From positions 1 through 64,000 of the forward strand of contig CANJME010000006.1 of NCBI GenBank assembly GCA_947475875.1: 64,000 nucleotides of DNA, read 5' to 3'. Each line of letters starts with the position of its first letter. Position 1 is the stretch's first letter. Below, one piece after another: positions 26,422 to 37,278 of this stretch. The position numbers and the translations under genes were made by a program. Under the pieces are notes generated by a model. That model made no database searches and was not told where the DNA came from. It saw only the letters and a list, made by a program, of their open reading frames with translations. This stretch comes from Caulobacteraceae bacterium (GTDB lineage: Bacteria > Pseudomonadota > Alphaproteobacteria > Caulobacterales > Caulobacteraceae).

Positions 26422-27735
26422 TCACAGCACGTTCCTCTGCTTGAGCGCCAGATAGGCGCTGACGAGGTTTGGGCCGAGAGTTTCGAGGGGGGCTTCGAGG
26501 ACTTCGACGCCGATGTGGCGGAGGCGCCGCAGGACGAGGTCGCGTTCGGCCAGCAGGGCGCCGGCGGTCACCGCGCGCGAGACATCGCCGGGGGTCGCAG
26601 GCTCGGCCCGGGCCATGGCCTCGAGGTCGACATCGCGCAGGGCGATGAACAGGACGACGTGATGTCTCAGCAGGCGCTCGGTGTTTTCGATCATCAGTTC
26701 GGCGCTGATGGAATCGGGAAAGTCGGTGAAGATGATGACCAGGGAGCGGCGCTCCAGATCGCCGGCCAGGGTGGAGAGCCCGAGGGTGAAATTGGTCTCC
26801 TCGGTCGAATAGTCGATGCTCGCCGCCAGGTGCTGCAGGGCGGAAAAGCCGCGTACGCCGGAAACCACGCCGCTGGCCACGCGGACCCTGGAATCGAACC
26901 CGAAGATGCCGACCCGGTCGCCCAGTTTCAGCGAAACGAAGGCCAGCAGTAGCGCCGCGTTCAGCGCCCGGTCCAGCCGGGGCAAACCCGCCAGCGGCTC
27001 GCTCATGGTGCGGCCGCAATCGATGGCGAAGACGATGTGGTGGTTGCGCTCGGTGCGGTGTTCTTTGGCCAGCAGCTGGGCGTGGCGGGCCGACTGCTTC
27101 CAGTCGACGGTGCGGATATCCATGCCGGGCTGGAAATCGCGCAGGGCGTGAAACTCGGCGCCTTCGCCGGCCTCGCGCTGGATCTTGATGCCGAAGGCGG
27201 CCTGGCGGGAGAAGAGGCGGATGGCCTCGTCGCGCACGGCGGCGATGTTGGGCGTGATGGGCAGTTTGCGATCGGGCCGCGAGCGCATCTGGCGCCAGAC
27301 CATGCCCAGCGGCCCCCGCCAGCGCAGCCAGATGTCGGTGACAACGCCGGCGCCGCGGCGGACCGGATGGGCGCCGAACACCAGCGCCGCGCCCTCGCCA
27401 CTGATGCGGGCGCTGCCCTGCTCAGGTTCGAGCCGCAGCTTGTCGTTGGTTCCGACGGCGATATCGATGGCGCGCGGGGCGCCCCGGCCGGAGAAGCCCG
27501 CGTCGACGCGGATCTCGCCGGCATGGCCCATATAGAGCCCGGCCGGCACGGTCAGATGGACGTTCAGCCGCCGGCCGGAGGCGCACATCACCGCGTCGAG
27601 CAGGATCAGGCCCATGGCCGCGGCGATCCACACCAGCCCCAGCCCCCAAAACTCGCTGCGCACACTGGCCAGCACGGCGCACACGGGCGCGCCGAAGGCC
27701 ATGAGCAGAACAGCGAAGCGGGTGGGGTAGATCAT
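26422..27735 (-). CDS. DUF58 domain protein (vWA-like)
   Basis: This 437-residue protein starts MIYPTRFAVLLMAFGAP and has two N-terminal membrane helices (about 5-50), a beta-rich part, and DUF58. The signature FHALRDFQPGMDIRTVDWKQSARH (around 200) is followed by a vWA-like domain with AIDCGRTMSEP, a diverged MIDAS-like site. DUF58 proteins work with MoxR ATPases, probably as partners in assembling metalloproteins or envelope complexes. The frame opens at 27795, but that end is repeat DNA. Confidence 0.9.
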   Translation of the reverse strand: MIYPTRFAVLLMAFGAPVCAVLASVRSEFWGLGLVWIAAAMGLILLDAVMCASGRRLNVHLTVPAGLYMGHAGEIRVDAGFSGRGAPRAIDIAVGTNDKLRLEPEQGSARISGEGAALVFGAHPVRRGAGVVTDIWLRWRGPLGMVWRQMRSRPDRKLPITPNIAAVRDEAIRLFSRQAAFGIKIQREAGEGAEFHALRDFQPGMDIRTVDWKQSARHAQLLAKEHRTERNHHIVFAIDCGRTMSEPLAGLPRLDRALNAALLLAFVSLKLGDRVGIFGFDSRVRVASGVVSGVRGFSALQHLAASIDYSTEETNFTLGLSTLAGDLERRSLVIIFTDFPDSISAELMIENTERLLRHHVVLFIALRDVDLEAMARAEPATPGDVSRAVTAGALLAERDLVLRRLRHIGVEVLEAPLETLGPNLVSAYLALKQRNVL

Positions 27736-27779
27736 CGCGACATTGCCATGAACTGGGATCCGCTCTTTCCGGGAGGCGT

Positions 27780-27905
27780 CGCCGCGCAGCGGCAAGAAAA
27801 CCTCAAAGGCTCAAAGACTCGAAGATGCGAAGGGTTTTGCCCCTTTGAGCCTTTGAGTCTTTGAGCCTTTGTGTTGACTCTTATTGCGCGCTGGCGCGCG
27901 CGTCG
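27780..27905. repeat. iteron palindrome 3e between moxR and DUF58 gene
   Basis: CGGCAAGAAAACC (27790-27802) leads into CTCAAAGG-CTCAAAGA units, mirrored by CCTTTGAG-TCTTTGAG units (27841-27876). The arms are offset by one base. A GCGCGC-rich hairpin lies beyond. The flank GGCGTCGCC..CGGCAAGAAA is shared with the elements at 30277 and 31279. Confidence 0.8.
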
Positions 27906-27943
27906 CGGATGTGGCGGCGCCAAGCCTGATCTCATCCGCCCCA

Positions 27944-28900
27944 TCACCGCGGCGCCTCGACGGTTTCGAGGATGGCGGTGATCACCTGGTCGGCGGTGCG
28001 GCCTTCGACTTCGGCGGCGGGGGAGAGGACGATGCGGTGGCGCATGGCGGGGAGGGCGAGGAGCTTGACGTCGTCGGGGATGACGTAGTCTCGGCCTTCC
28101 AGGACAGCGCGGGCTCTGGCGGCGGTGGCCAGCATGGCGCCGCCCCGGGGTGAGACGCCGGCTTCGATGTCGGCGGTCTCGCGGGTGGCGCGCACCAGGC
28201 GCACCACATAGTCGGTGATCTCGTCGGCCAGGCGAATGCGGGAGACGAGCTCGACCACGGCCTCGATCTTTTTCAGCGAAGCCACTGCCGCAACACCCAG
28301 GTCGGCCGGATCGGGCGTGCCGGTGCGCTGGCCGTGGGTGGCGACGATCAGGCGTTCCTCTTCGGCGCTGGGATAGGTCAGCACCTGCTTGAACAAAAAC
28401 CGGTCAAGCTGGGCCTCGGGCAGGGGATAGACGCCCTGCTGCTCCAGCGGGTTTTGCGTCGCCACCACCATGAAGCGGGACGGCAGGGCGTGGGCCTTGC
28501 CGTCGAGGGTGACCTTGCGCTCCTGCATCGCTTCCAGCAGGGCCGCTTGCGTCTTGGGCGGGGTGCGGTTGATTTCGTCGGCGAGCAGCAGGTCACAAAA
28601 GATCGGCCCCCGCGTCAGGGTGAACTGGCTGGTCTGGAAACTGAAGATATTGGCCCCCAGGATGTCGCCCGGCATCAGGTCCGGCGTGAACTGGATGCGC
28701 CCGAACTGGACGCCCAGGGACCGCGCCAGGCTTTGCGCGAGGAAGGTCTTGGCCGTGCCCGGCACGCCTTCCAGCAGGATGTGGCCGCCCGCGAACAGGC
28801 TGACCAGCATCAGGTCGACGGTTTCGTGCTGGCCAACCACCGCCTTGGCGATCTCGCCGCGGATGGCCGTGGCCATGGCTTGAGCTTCATCGAGATTCAC
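27944..28900 (-). CDS. MoxR family AAA+ ATPase
   Basis: This 318-residue ATPase has Walker A GVPGTAKT (near 42), Walker [10 protein letters not shown] (near 107), sensor 1 [24 protein letters not shown], and sensor 2 in the C-terminal lid ([16 protein letters not shown]). MoxR proteins act as chaperone-like ATPases with DUF58/vWA partners. It starts at GTG 28900, with GGAG 7 nt upstream. It overlaps the DUF4350 gene by 14 nt, the only junction in this cluster without a repeat. Confidence 0.95.
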   Translation of the reverse strand: MNLDEAQAMATAIRGEIAKAVVGQHETVDLMLVSLFAGGHILLEGVPGTAKTFLAQSLARSLGVQFGRIQFTPDLMPGDILGANIFSFQTSQFTLTRGPIFCDLLLADEINRTPPKTQAALLEAMQERKVTLDGKAHALPSRFMVVATQNPLEQQGVYPLPEAQLDRFLFKQVLTYPSAEEERLIVATHGQRTGTPDPADLGVAAVASLKKIEAVVELVSRIRLADEITDYVVRLVRATRETADIEAGVSPRGGAMLATAARARAVLEGRDYVIPDDVKLLALPAMRHRIVLSPAAEVEGRTADQVITAILETVEAPR

Positions 28901-30254
28901 GGGTCATCTCCAGTCTCCATCGGTGCAGCCGTTGGGCGGCATCCATCAAATCGCTGTTGGTGCGCGCCTGTGCGGCCGCCGCGGAAAGGTCAGTAAGGCT
29001 GTCGGCCGCGCGCCCGCGCCCCAGCCGGTCGAGGAAGGCGGCGAGCGCATCACCCGCCAGATCGCGCGGGGCGCCGACCGCGCGGGCGACGATGCCGCGC
29101 ACGACGGCGACGTAGCCAGCGCCCATGCGGTGCTCGCGTTTGGCCATGCGGATCAGGCCCGCCTGATTGTCGGCCAGCACCGTCTTGCCCATGGCCAGTT
29201 CACGTGATCCGCGCGCCGATGGCCCAAACCGCCATATCGCGTGCCAGAGGATCAGAAGGGCCGCGGCCAGCACGCACAGGGTCGCGCCCAGGAACGGCGG
29301 CTGCAGCATCAGCTTGATCAGCGAGCGGGCGCGTTCAAAGCCATTCAGGGTGACGTCGACATAGACCGCTTTCTGGCTGGGTCCGCTGAGCATGGAGAGC
29401 GCAAACAGTCCCGCCCGCGCCGTGTCGATATTGGCCAGGCCGTGGTTGTTCAGAAGATCCGGTTCGGAGAGCGCGGCGAAGGCATAGCCGTCGCCGTCCC
29501 GGGCGTCTTCGACCGCCACCACGGTGGCGCCGGTTTCATCGACGATCAGCGGCCGGTAGCCGGGGGTGGCGACAAAGGTTTGCCAGCGGTCGATCGGGCC
29601 GGTCTTGACCTGGACCAGAGGACCGGGCGGCGGAAAGCCGTCGCGGCCCACCAGGGTGAGGACGTGGCTGGCGATACCGTCGCGGCGCTCCAGCCGGATG
29701 CGGGGGCGGTTTGAGCGGTCGAGGCGGGCCTTCAGCCTGGCCTTCGGGCTGACCTTGGGAGGCGCGGCCCCGGGATCGGCCCCGGCTTTCGGCGCGGCCT
29801 CTTCGTCGGGATCGCCGCTGCCGAGCCAGGTGTCGGCGTCGACGGGGCGGATGCCGATCTGGGTCACCCAGCCCCGGTGCAGCGCCGGCAGGGTCTGCCA
29901 CTTCGGCAGTACGGCGAGGATCGAGCCGTCAAAACCCCGCGTCGTGGAAAGGTCTCCCAGATCGGTGGTCGGATCGCCATCGTCGATGGTCAGGACCATC
30001 AGTCCCGCGCCGCGGATGGGCCCGCGGGCGACCAGGGCGGGACGGCCGGCGGCGTTCAACAGCGTGACCAGGCCGGAATAGCCGACCGCCGATTTCGATA
30101 AAGCGTGGGCGCCGCCATCGTCGCCGTTGCGGAAGTCCTGCTCGAAAGCGCCCAGGCCCGCCCACGCCAGAAAGGCGATGAAGCCGAGCAGCACCGCGCC
30201 GATGACGATGGCCGGCGCAAACGGACTGGAACGCTCGGCGGTCTCGTCGCTCAT
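28887..30254 (-). CDS. DUF4350 domain membrane protein
   Basis: This 455-residue protein has an N-terminal membrane helix (about 14-35, [20 protein letters not shown]), an extracytoplasmic DUF4350 region ([18 protein letters not shown]...), and a second helix near 325-345. The cytosolic C-terminus carries [21 protein letters not shown]4350 occurs next to MoxR and DUF4129 genes. A GAP-hydrolase-like fold has been suggested for DUF4350, but no role can be read here. Start at ATG 30254 (MSDETAE). Confidence 0.85.
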   Translation of the reverse strand: MSDETAERSSPFAPAIVIGAVLLGFIAFLAWAGLGAFEQDFRNGDDGGAHALSKSAVGYSGLVTLLNAAGRPALVARGPIRGAGLMVLTIDDGDPTTDLGDLSTTRGFDGSILAVLPKWQTLPALHRGWVTQIGIRPVDADTWLGSGDPDEEAAPKAGADPGAAPPKVSPKARLKARLDRSNRPRIRLERRDGIASHVLTLVGRDGFPPPGPLVQVKTGPIDRWQTFVATPGYRPLIVDETGATVVAVEDARDGDGYAFAALSEPDLLNNHGLANIDTARAGLFALSMLSGPSQKAVYVDVTLNGFERARSLIKLMLQPPFLGATLCVLAAALLILWHAIWRFGPSARGSRELAMGKTVLADNQAGLIRMAKREHRMGAGYVAVVRGIVARAVGAPRDLAGDALAAFLDRLGRGRAADSLTDLSAAAAQARTNSDLMDAAQRLHRWRLEMTRESR

Positions 30255-30276
30255 GCCAGCGCCTCGTGGCGACAGC

Positions 30277-30504
30277 GGCAAGAAAGTAAGAAAACCACAA
30301 AGGCACAAAGGCAGTTCAAGACACGAAGAGGTCGGTGAGTGGGGCTCGCGGGGAGGGCAGTCCCCGACGAGATGATTATTGCGCGCCGAAGGCGCGCGCT
30401 AAAATCGCTCTGGCGACCAGGTTCGCGGAACAGAGCGGTCACGCGCAATAACCTTGGCGCCTTGATCTTCCTTTGTGCCTTTGTGGTTTTCTTACTTTCT
30501 TGCC
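30277..30504. repeat. iteron palindrome 3c between DUF4129 and DUF4350 genes
   Basis: Perfect 35-bp arms (30277-30311 and 30470-30504) carry CCACAAAGG-CACAAAGG units and an AAGAAAGTAAG edge. The centre holds a GCGCGCC-GAA-GGCGCGC hairpin (30381-30397) after ATTATT. The gap 30255-30567 holds nothing else that I can support as a gene. Confidence 0.88.
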
Positions 30505-30567
30505 ATGGGCGCCGGATGAGCCCGACCGGCGGCTTCGCCCCCGTAGTCACTCGCAATGACGCCCCGC

Positions 30568-31191
30568 TCATGCCCACACCTGTGGGAAGGCGAAGGCTTC
30601 GTAGTCGGCGCGGGAGGCGGCGTAGGCATCGGCGTCGACCGGTCTGGCGCCGAACAGGCTGATTTCCACGCGGCTGGCCATGGCGGCGAACAGGGGGCGG
30701 GCCTCGCCGGGCAGCACCGGAAGGCGGGCCAGGTCGCGGCTGGTGGCGGCGGGGCGGACCGAGCCGGGGCGGAAGCGCTGCATGTCCTCGATGCTGCGCA
30801 ACAGCAGGACATGGACCGCCTCGGCGAAGCGGCCCTCGGCAGCCAGGGCGTCGGCGTCGGCGAGCAGGGCGGCGGCCTGCTCCGCATCGGGACGCCAGGT
30901 TTCGACCCGGGCTTTCGCCTTGGCCGACTTGCCCGCCCATTCCAGCCAGCCCACCTCGCGGGCGATCAGATAGATGATGCCCAGAACGGCGAGGGCGACC
31001 ACGCCCCAGAACAGGACCTGGATGATCGGGCCCAGCGGCGCGAACAGGTGGCTGAGGAATTCGGAAAGCGACTGAAGCCAGCCCGGCGGATCGCGGGGCG
31101 GAGGGACTTCGACGGCCTTCAGTTCGAACTGCAGGTCGTGGCGCTGCATCAGCGCCTTGTGGGCCGCCTCCAGCGTGTCGGCTTCCTGCAT
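30568..31191 (-). CDS. DUF4129 domain membrane protein
   Basis: This 207-residue protein has one central membrane helix (about 55-77, IIQVLFWGVVALAVLGIIYLI) and a cytosolic DUF4129 domain with ALAAEGRFAEAVHVLLLRSIEDM and the RPAATSRDLARL motif. Proteins with this domain accompany MoxR ATPases. It appears to be the first gene of the leftward cluster DUF4129 - DUF4350 - moxR - DUF58 - SpoIIM - RDD. Confidence 0.85.
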   Translation of the reverse strand: MQEADTLEAAHKALMQRHDLQFELKAVEVPPPRDPPGWLQSLSEFLSHLFAPLGPIIQVLFWGVVALAVLGIIYLIAREVGWLEWAGKSAKAKARVETWRPDAEQAAALLADADALAAEGRFAEAVHVLLLRSIEDMQRFRPGSVRPAATSRDLARLPVLPGEARPLFAAMASRVEISLFGARPVDADAYAASRADYEAFAFPQVWA

Positions 31192-31278
31192 GGCCCGCTC
31201 GAACCCCCTCTCCCGGAGATTGCATTGGATAGCAGTTTACGGGCCGGTACAAAGCCCTTTCGGGGGGGCGTCGCCACC

Positions 31279-31520
31279 GGCAAGAAAGCAAGAAAACCAC
31301 AAAGAGCACAAAGGATACACGAAGGTCACAAAGAGACCTTTGGTGCGGGTGGGACAGGGGCCAACTTTGGACAATGATGTTTTTTTGCGCGCCGAAGGCG
31401 CGCGACAAATTCCCTGACCTTCGACGCACGGCGCGGCAAGCGAACGCGCCCACAGACCCCTTCGTGACCTTCGTGTATCCTTTGTGCTCTTTGTGGTTTT
31501 CTTGCTTTCTTACTTCTTGC
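31279..31520. repeat. iteron palindrome 3d upstream of the MoxR cluster
   Basis: Perfect 48-bp arms (31282-31329 and 31464-31511) contain CCACAAAGA-GCACAAAGG-ATACACGAAGG units. The 134-bp spacer holds a T run and the GCGCGCC-GAA-GGCGCGC hairpin (31387-31403). It fills the divergent gap 31192-31554 between the DUF4129 gene and the fucosyltransferase-like gene, so both promoters must lie in or beside it. Confidence 0.9.
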
Positions 31521-31554
31521 CGCCGCCACCGCCGGCGTGGGTTAACACTGACGC

Positions 31555-32742
31555 ATGAACCAGCTCGAGCAACTCACCGAAAACGCCCTGGGGTATGCCG
31601 AGGCCGCGATGAAGGCCGGCAATCTGTCGGCGGTTGATTTGCTGGTTCAGGGGGTGCTGGGGGCTGACCGGGGCAATGCCCGGGGGCTGAATCTGCTGAA
31701 TGCGCTGCGCAGCCGCCTGCGCCTGCGGATCGAGAACGGCGCCTGGGTGCAGGAGGGGGCGGCGCCGGGGCCGCGCTATATGCTGATCAAGGCCTGGGGC
31801 TATGGCTATTGGGCCGATGTCTGCCACGTGATGGGGGCCTTGCTGGTCTGTGAGATGACCGGCCGCATTCCGGTGATCCACTGGGGATCGAACAGCCGGT
31901 TTCGGGGTTCAGGCGGAGACGCCTTCCGGCTGCATTTCAAGCCGGTGTCCACGGCGACGATCGAGGATGTGACGGCGGCCGCGGACGGCGGGATTTTCCC
32001 GGCCAAATGGACGCCCCGCAACCTGGCCCTCGAAGACCTCGGCAAATGGGACGGGCCGGCCTCGCGCATGGGGGCGATCTGGTTCCTCAACCGGCCCGAG
32101 CCGGTGGTGGTGAGCGATTTCTACATCGGCCTCGTTGACCTTGTGGCCTGGATCCCGCCGGGCCATCCGATGCACGGCAAAAGCCTGCACGCGCTGCATA
32201 CGTACCTGGCCGGCCGCTATCTGAAACCCGTCGACGAAGTGACCGGGCGGATCGACGCCTTCCGCAACGCCCATTTCACCGGCCGCGACGTGCTGGCCGT
32301 ACACATCCGTGGCAGCGACAAGGCCAATGAGACCGGCACGATCGACCAGGTGAACGCGCAGACCGTGGCGCTGATGGACGCAGAGTCGGCCGAAACCACC
32401 CTCTTCGTCCTCACCGAAGACGCCAATCAGCTGGCGGCCATGCAGGCGCGCTACGGCGACCGTGTGATCTCGACGGTCAGCCAGCGGGCCACAGGCACGG
32501 TCAACCTGCCGTTCCAGCGCGACGAGCAAGTCGACCGCGTCGCCCTGGGCCACGAGGTGATGGTCGACACCTATCTGGCCATGGCCTGCGACCGTTTCAT
32601 CGGGAATGGGCGGAGCAACGTGAGCAACATCGTGGCCCTGTTCCGCGCCTGGGAGCCCGGGACCTGCCGGATCCTGGAGCCGCTGCTGCTGCTGGAGCGC
32701 AATTTCTCGGTGTACCTGCCGGAGGCGGAGTTGAGGGTGTGA
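31555..32742 (+). CDS. putative fucosyltransferase-like protein
   Basis: This 395-residue cytosolic protein has an N-terminal helical part (about 1-70) and a region resembling GT23/NodZ-type alpha-fucosyltransferases. VLAVHIRGSDKANET resembles the H-x-R-x-x-D/K donor-binding loop, and YLAMACDRFIGNGRSNVSNIVALF resembles the C-terminal conserved block. The first block is YGYWADVCHVMGALLVCEM. The acceptor is unknown; no polysaccharide genes are nearby. Only remote similarity is claimed. It is divergent from the MoxR cluster. Confidence 0.5.
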   Translation: MNQLEQLTENALGYAEAAMKAGNLSAVDLLVQGVLGADRGNARGLNLLNALRSRLRLRIENGAWVQEGAAPGPRYMLIKAWGYGYWADVCHVMGALLVCEMTGRIPVIHWGSNSRFRGSGGDAFRLHFKPVSTATIEDVTAAADGGIFPAKWTPRNLALEDLGKWDGPASRMGAIWFLNRPEPVVVSDFYIGLVDLVAWIPPGHPMHGKSLHALHTYLAGRYLKPVDEVTGRIDAFRNAHFTGRDVLAVHIRGSDKANETGTIDQVNAQTVALMDAESAETTLFVLTEDANQLAAMQARYGDRVISTVSQRATGTVNLPFQRDEQVDRVALGHEVMVDTYLAMACDRFIGNGRSNVSNIVALFRAWEPGTCRILEPLLLLERNFSVYLPEAELRV

Positions 32743-33537
<795 letters not shown>

Positions 33538-33568
33538 TCGCATCATCGAGACAAGGGGACTTAACCCA

Positions 33569-35026
33569 ATGAAAATATTTGGTTTCAAACAGGTGGCAGG
33601 CCTTATCCTCGCCGCCACGATCGCGGGGGCGCCAGTACTTGGCCTCTCCGCCGCCTTCGCCCAGCCGGCCCCCGCCGCCACGGCTCCCGCCGCCGCTGCG
33701 GCTCCTGCCGCCGACGCCGCCGCCGCCCCCGCTGACGCCGCCGCGGCCCCCGCCGCCGCCGCCGAACCGGAAAAGCCCGCGGTTGTACTCCTGCCGCACC
33801 AGAAAGAACTGGCGCTCGACCAGGGCGCCGCGGCCTGGATCCTCACCTCGACGGCCCTCGTGCTCTTGATGACCATTCCGGGTCTGGCGCTCTTCTACGG
33901 CGGCATGGTGCGGCGCAAGAACGTCATCGCCACGGTGGCCCAGTCGTTCGCCATCACCTGCGTGGTGACGATCGTCTGGATGGTGATCACCTACGGCATG
34001 GCCTTCGGGGTCAACCCGGATGAAAACCTCAACAAATATGTGGGCAGCTTCAGTTTGCTGTTCCTCAAGGGGGTGACGACCAACACGGCCTATTCGGCCG
34101 CGCCACAACTGCCTGAAATGCTGTGGGTCACCTATCAGATGACCTTCGCCATCATCACGCCCGCCCTCATCGCCGGCGCCTTCGCCGAGCGGATGAAGTT
34201 CTCCGGCATGATCCTCTTCATGGTTCTCTGGTCGATCTTCGTCTACGCGCCGATCTGTCACGCGGTGTGGGGCGGCGGCTGGCTGGGCGGCCTCGGCGTA
34301 AAAGACTTCGCCGGCGGCACGGTCGTTCACATCAACGCCGGTATCGCCGGTCTGATGTGCGCGCTCGTTCTCGGCAAGCGCAAGGGCTACGGCCAGGAAA
34401 ACATGGCGCCGCACAACCTCGTCTTCACCATGATCGGCGCTTCTCTGCTGTGGGTGGGCTGGTTCGGCTTCAACGCCGGGTCCGAATGGGCCGCTGACGG
34501 CATCGCTTCGGCGGCCATGCTGAACACCCAGGTTGCAACTGCAGCGGCGGCTCTGGCCTGGATGGTTGTCGAGTGGTTCGAGCGCAAGAAGCCCGGCATG
34601 CTGGGTCTGGCCTCCGGCGCGGTTGCGGGTCTGGTTGCGGTCACGCCCGCGGCCGGCTTCGTCGAGCCCACTGGCGCCCTGATCATCGGCCTCGTCGCCG
34701 GCGCGGGCTGCTATGCCTCGGCGGTCTGGCTGAAGCGCCTGCTGAAGTACGACGACAGCCTGGACGCCTTCGGCGTGCACGGCGTCGGCGGCATCATCGG
34801 CGCGGTTCTGACGGGTGTGTTCGCCTCCACGGCGATCAACTCGGCCTCGGAAGGCGCCAGCGTTGTGAAGCAGCTCACCGGCATCGGCTTCACCATCGCC
34901 TGGTCGGGCATCCTGACCCTGGTGATCCTTTACATCTGCAAGTTCACCGTCGGCATCAAGGTGTCGGAGGAAGGCGAAGTCGAAGGCCTCGACGCCGCCC
35001 TCCACGGCGAAGCCCTGCACGAGTAG
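33569..35026 (+). CDS. amtB: ammonium transporter AmtB
   Basis: This 485-residue inner-membrane channel has 11 helices. A signal peptide (about 1-32) and an Ala/Pro-rich stretch (about 33-70, the sequence PAAAAAPAA type) precede the transport domain. The twin His of the pore are in GGTVVHINAG and FGVHGVGGIIGA. Asp of the conserved VKDFAGG is kept. An extended processed N-terminus is known for proteobacterial AmtB. It forms an operon with glnK and ends at a terminator. Confidence 0.95.
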   Translation: MKIFGFKQVAGLILAATIAGAPVLGLSAAFAQPAPAATAPAAAAAPAADAAAAPADAAAAPAAAAEPEKPAVVLLPHQKELALDQGAAAWILTSTALVLLMTIPGLALFYGGMVRRKNVIATVAQSFAITCVVTIVWMVITYGMAFGVNPDENLNKYVGSFSLLFLKGVTTNTAYSAAPQLPEMLWVTYQMTFAIITPALIAGAFAERMKFSGMILFMVLWSIFVYAPICHAVWGGGWLGGLGVKDFAGGTVVHINAGIAGLMCALVLGKRKGYGQENMAPHNLVFTMIGASLLWVGWFGFNAGSEWAADGIASAAMLNTQVATAAAALAWMVVEWFERKKPGMLGLASGAVAGLVAVTPAAGFVEPTGALIIGLVAGAGCYASAVWLKRLLKYDDSLDAFGVHGVGGIIGAVLTGVFASTAINSASEGASVVKQLTGIGFTIAWSGILTLVILYICKFTVGIKVSEEGEVEGLDAALHGEALHE

Positions 35027-35049
35027 TCTCTATCTCTGACCTACGGATG

Positions 35050-35083
35050 GGGCGCGGCGGCGAAAGCCACCGCGCCCTTTTCT
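35050..35083 (+). terminator. terminator after amtB
   Basis: A 12-bp stem with one mismatch (GGGCGCGG.GGC / GCC.CCGCGCCC), GAAA loop, is followed by TTTTCT, 24 bp after the amtB stop. Confidence 0.8.
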
Positions 35084-35100
35084 ATGGCGCCTGGCCCCTG

Positions 35101-35254
35101 CGCGCCTTTGGCGCGCCTCAAAATAAATACGCCAAGGACGCCAAGGGATCGCCAAGGACGCCAAGACGATTGGGCGCGCACTGGCCTCTTGGCGATCTTT
35201 GCGCCTCCTTGGCGTCCTTGGCGTACTTATTTCAGCCGCGCCGTAGGCGCGGAG
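35101..35254. repeat. iteron palindrome 3b after amtB
   Basis: Inverted arms (about 35101-35166 and 35188-35254) begin with GCGCCTTTGGCGCG, then AAATAAATAC, then ACGCCAAGG units, mirrored by TCCTTGGCGT units. It resembles copy 3a closely. With terminator 35050-35083 and the pckG promoter region (about 35255-35426), it accounts for the gap 35027-35426. Confidence 0.87.
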
Positions 35255-35426
35255 GTGCGCGCGTCCACCCCCCCCGATTCCTGTTGAGAAACCGCCCATA
35301 ACGGGAATTTGCGGGGGGCATGATGTTGTAAACCCTTGGCGTTGCCCTTAAGAGGCGCCACCTTGACGGCTGCCAGATTGCTCTATGGCCGACGCCCAAA
35401 CTCTAAACGCCCCTGGAGACGCCTAG

Positions 35427-37274
35427 ATGAACGGTGCGACCATCCCCGGACTCGACGCCGCGCCGACCAAACACCAGCGCCTTGTCGAATGGGTGAGACA
35501 GACCGCCGAACGGACCCAGCCAGATCGCGTCTACTGGTGCGACGGCTCGCAGGAAGAGTGGGACCGCCTGACCGCCGAACTGGTCACCGCCGGCACCATC
35601 AAACAGCTCAATCCCGCCAAACGCCCCAATTCGTTCTACGCCGTCTCCGACCCGCGCGACGTCGCCCGCGTCGAGAGCCGCACCTTCATCTGCTCGGAAA
35701 AACAGGAAGACGCCGGCCCCACCAACAACTGGCTCGACCCGGCCGAGATGCGCGAGGACCTGCAGGACCTGTTCAAGGGCTGCATGAAGGGCCGCACGAT
35801 GTACGTCGTGCCGTTCTCGATGGGGCCGATCGGCTCGCCGATTTCCCAGCTGGGCGTTGAGATCACCGATTCGGCCTATGTGGCGCTTTCGATGCGGATC
35901 ATGACCCGCATGGGCAAGGCCGCGCTGGATGAGATCGGCGATGACGGCTTTTTCGTCCCCGCCCTGCATTCGGTGGGCGCGCCGCTGGAAGCCGGCCAGG
36001 CCGATGTGCCGTGGCCGTGCAACGAGATCAAATACATCGTCCACTTCCCCGAGACCCGCGAGATCTGGTCCTACGGCTCGGGCTATGGCGGCAACGCGCT
36101 CCTGGGTAAAAAGTGTTTCGCCCTGCGCATCGCCAGTGTGATGGCCAGAGACGCTGGCTGGCTGGCCGAGCACATGCTTATCCTCAAGCTGACCCCGCCC
36201 ACGGGCAAGGCCCGCTATATCGCCGCGGCGTTCCCGTCGGCCTGCGGCAAGACCAACCTCGCCATGCTGCAGCCGACCATCCCGGGCTGGAAAGCCGAGA
36301 CCATCGGCGATGACATCTGCTGGATGCGGTTCGGACCGGACGGAACTCTGCGCGCCATCAACCCCGAGGCCGGTTTCTTTGGCGTCGCGCCGGGGACCTC
36401 CATGAAGACCAACAAGAACGCCATGGAGAGCCTCTACGCCAACACCATCTTCACCAACGTCGCCCTGACCGACGATGGCGATGTCTGGTGGGAAGGCATG
36501 ACCGATACGCCTCCGGCCCATCTGATCGACTGGAAGGGCAGAGACTGGACGCCGGATTCGCCTGAGCCCGCCGCCCACCCGAACGCGCGCTTCGCCGCCC
36601 CCGCCGGCCAGTGCCCGGTGATCGCGGGTGAGTGGGAAGACCCCGCCGGCGTGCCCATCGACGCGATCCTGTTCGGCGGCAGACGCGCCAGCGCGGTGCC
36701 GCTGGTCACCGAGGCCACCAGCTGGGCCCACGGCGTCTTCATGGCCTCCAACGTTGCCTCCGAAGGCACCGCCGCGGCCGAAAACAAGGTCGGCGAGCTG
36801 CGCCGCGATCCCTTCGCCATGCTGCCGTTCTGCGGCTACAACATGGGCGATTATTTCGGCCACTGGCTGAAGATCGGCGAGAAGGCCGGCGCCAAACTGC
36901 CGGGTATCTATTTCGTCAACTGGTTCCGCAAGGACAGAAACGGCAAGTTTGTCTGGCCGGGCTTTGGCGAGAACAGCCGGGTCCTCAAATGGATCGTCGA
37001 GCGCCTCGATGGCAAGGCCGCCGCGGTCGAGACCCCCATTGGCCGCCTGCCGGCCCGCGGTTCGCTGGATGTCTCCGGCCTCGACATCACCGACGAGCAG
37101 CTCGATCTCCTCACCTCCGTCGACGTCGAAGTCTGGAAGGAGGAAGCCTCCCTGGTCCCCGCCCACTACGCCATCTTCGGCGATACCCTGCCCAAGGCGC
37201 TGTGGAACGAACTGGAGGCGCTCAATGCCCGCCTGGGGGAGCAGCAGTCTGAACCCGCGAGGGCGGCGGGGTGA
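35427..37274 (+). CDS. pckG: phosphoenolpyruvate carboxykinase (GTP)
   Basis: This 615-residue cytosolic enzyme converts oxaloacetate plus GTP to PEP, CO2 and GDP, at the entry to gluconeogenesis. Markers are the kinase-1 loop [14 protein letters not shown] (P-loop with the reactive Cys), [20 protein letters not shown], the metal-site GDDICWMRF, and [15 protein letters not shown]. The GTP-type (not the ATP-type pckA) is present, a minority choice among alphaproteobacteria as I recall. Start at ATG 35427. Confidence 0.96.
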   Translation: MNGATIPGLDAAPTKHQRLVEWVRQTAERTQPDRVYWCDGSQEEWDRLTAELVTAGTIKQLNPAKRPNSFYAVSDPRDVARVESRTFICSEKQEDAGPTNNWLDPAEMREDLQDLFKGCMKGRTMYVVPFSMGPIGSPISQLGVEITDSAYVALSMRIMTRMGKAALDEIGDDGFFVPALHSVGAPLEAGQADVPWPCNEIKYIVHFPETREIWSYGSGYGGNALLGKKCFALRIASVMARDAGWLAEHMLILKLTPPTGKARYIAAAFPSACGKTNLAMLQPTIPGWKAETIGDDICWMRFGPDGTLRAINPEAGFFGVAPGTSMKTNKNAMESLYANTIFTNVALTDDGDVWWEGMTDTPPAHLIDWKGRDWTPDSPEPAAHPNARFAAPAGQCPVIAGEWEDPAGVPIDAILFGGRRASAVPLVTEATSWAHGVFMASNVASEGTAAAENKVGELRRDPFAMLPFCGYNMGDYFGHWLKIGEKAGAKLPGIYFVNWFRKDRNGKFVWPGFGENSRVLKWIVERLDGKAAAVETPIGRLPARGSLDVSGLDITDEQLDLLTSVDVEVWKEEASLVPAHYAIFGDTLPKALWNELEALNARLGEQQSEPARAAG

Positions 37275-37278
37275 CTCC

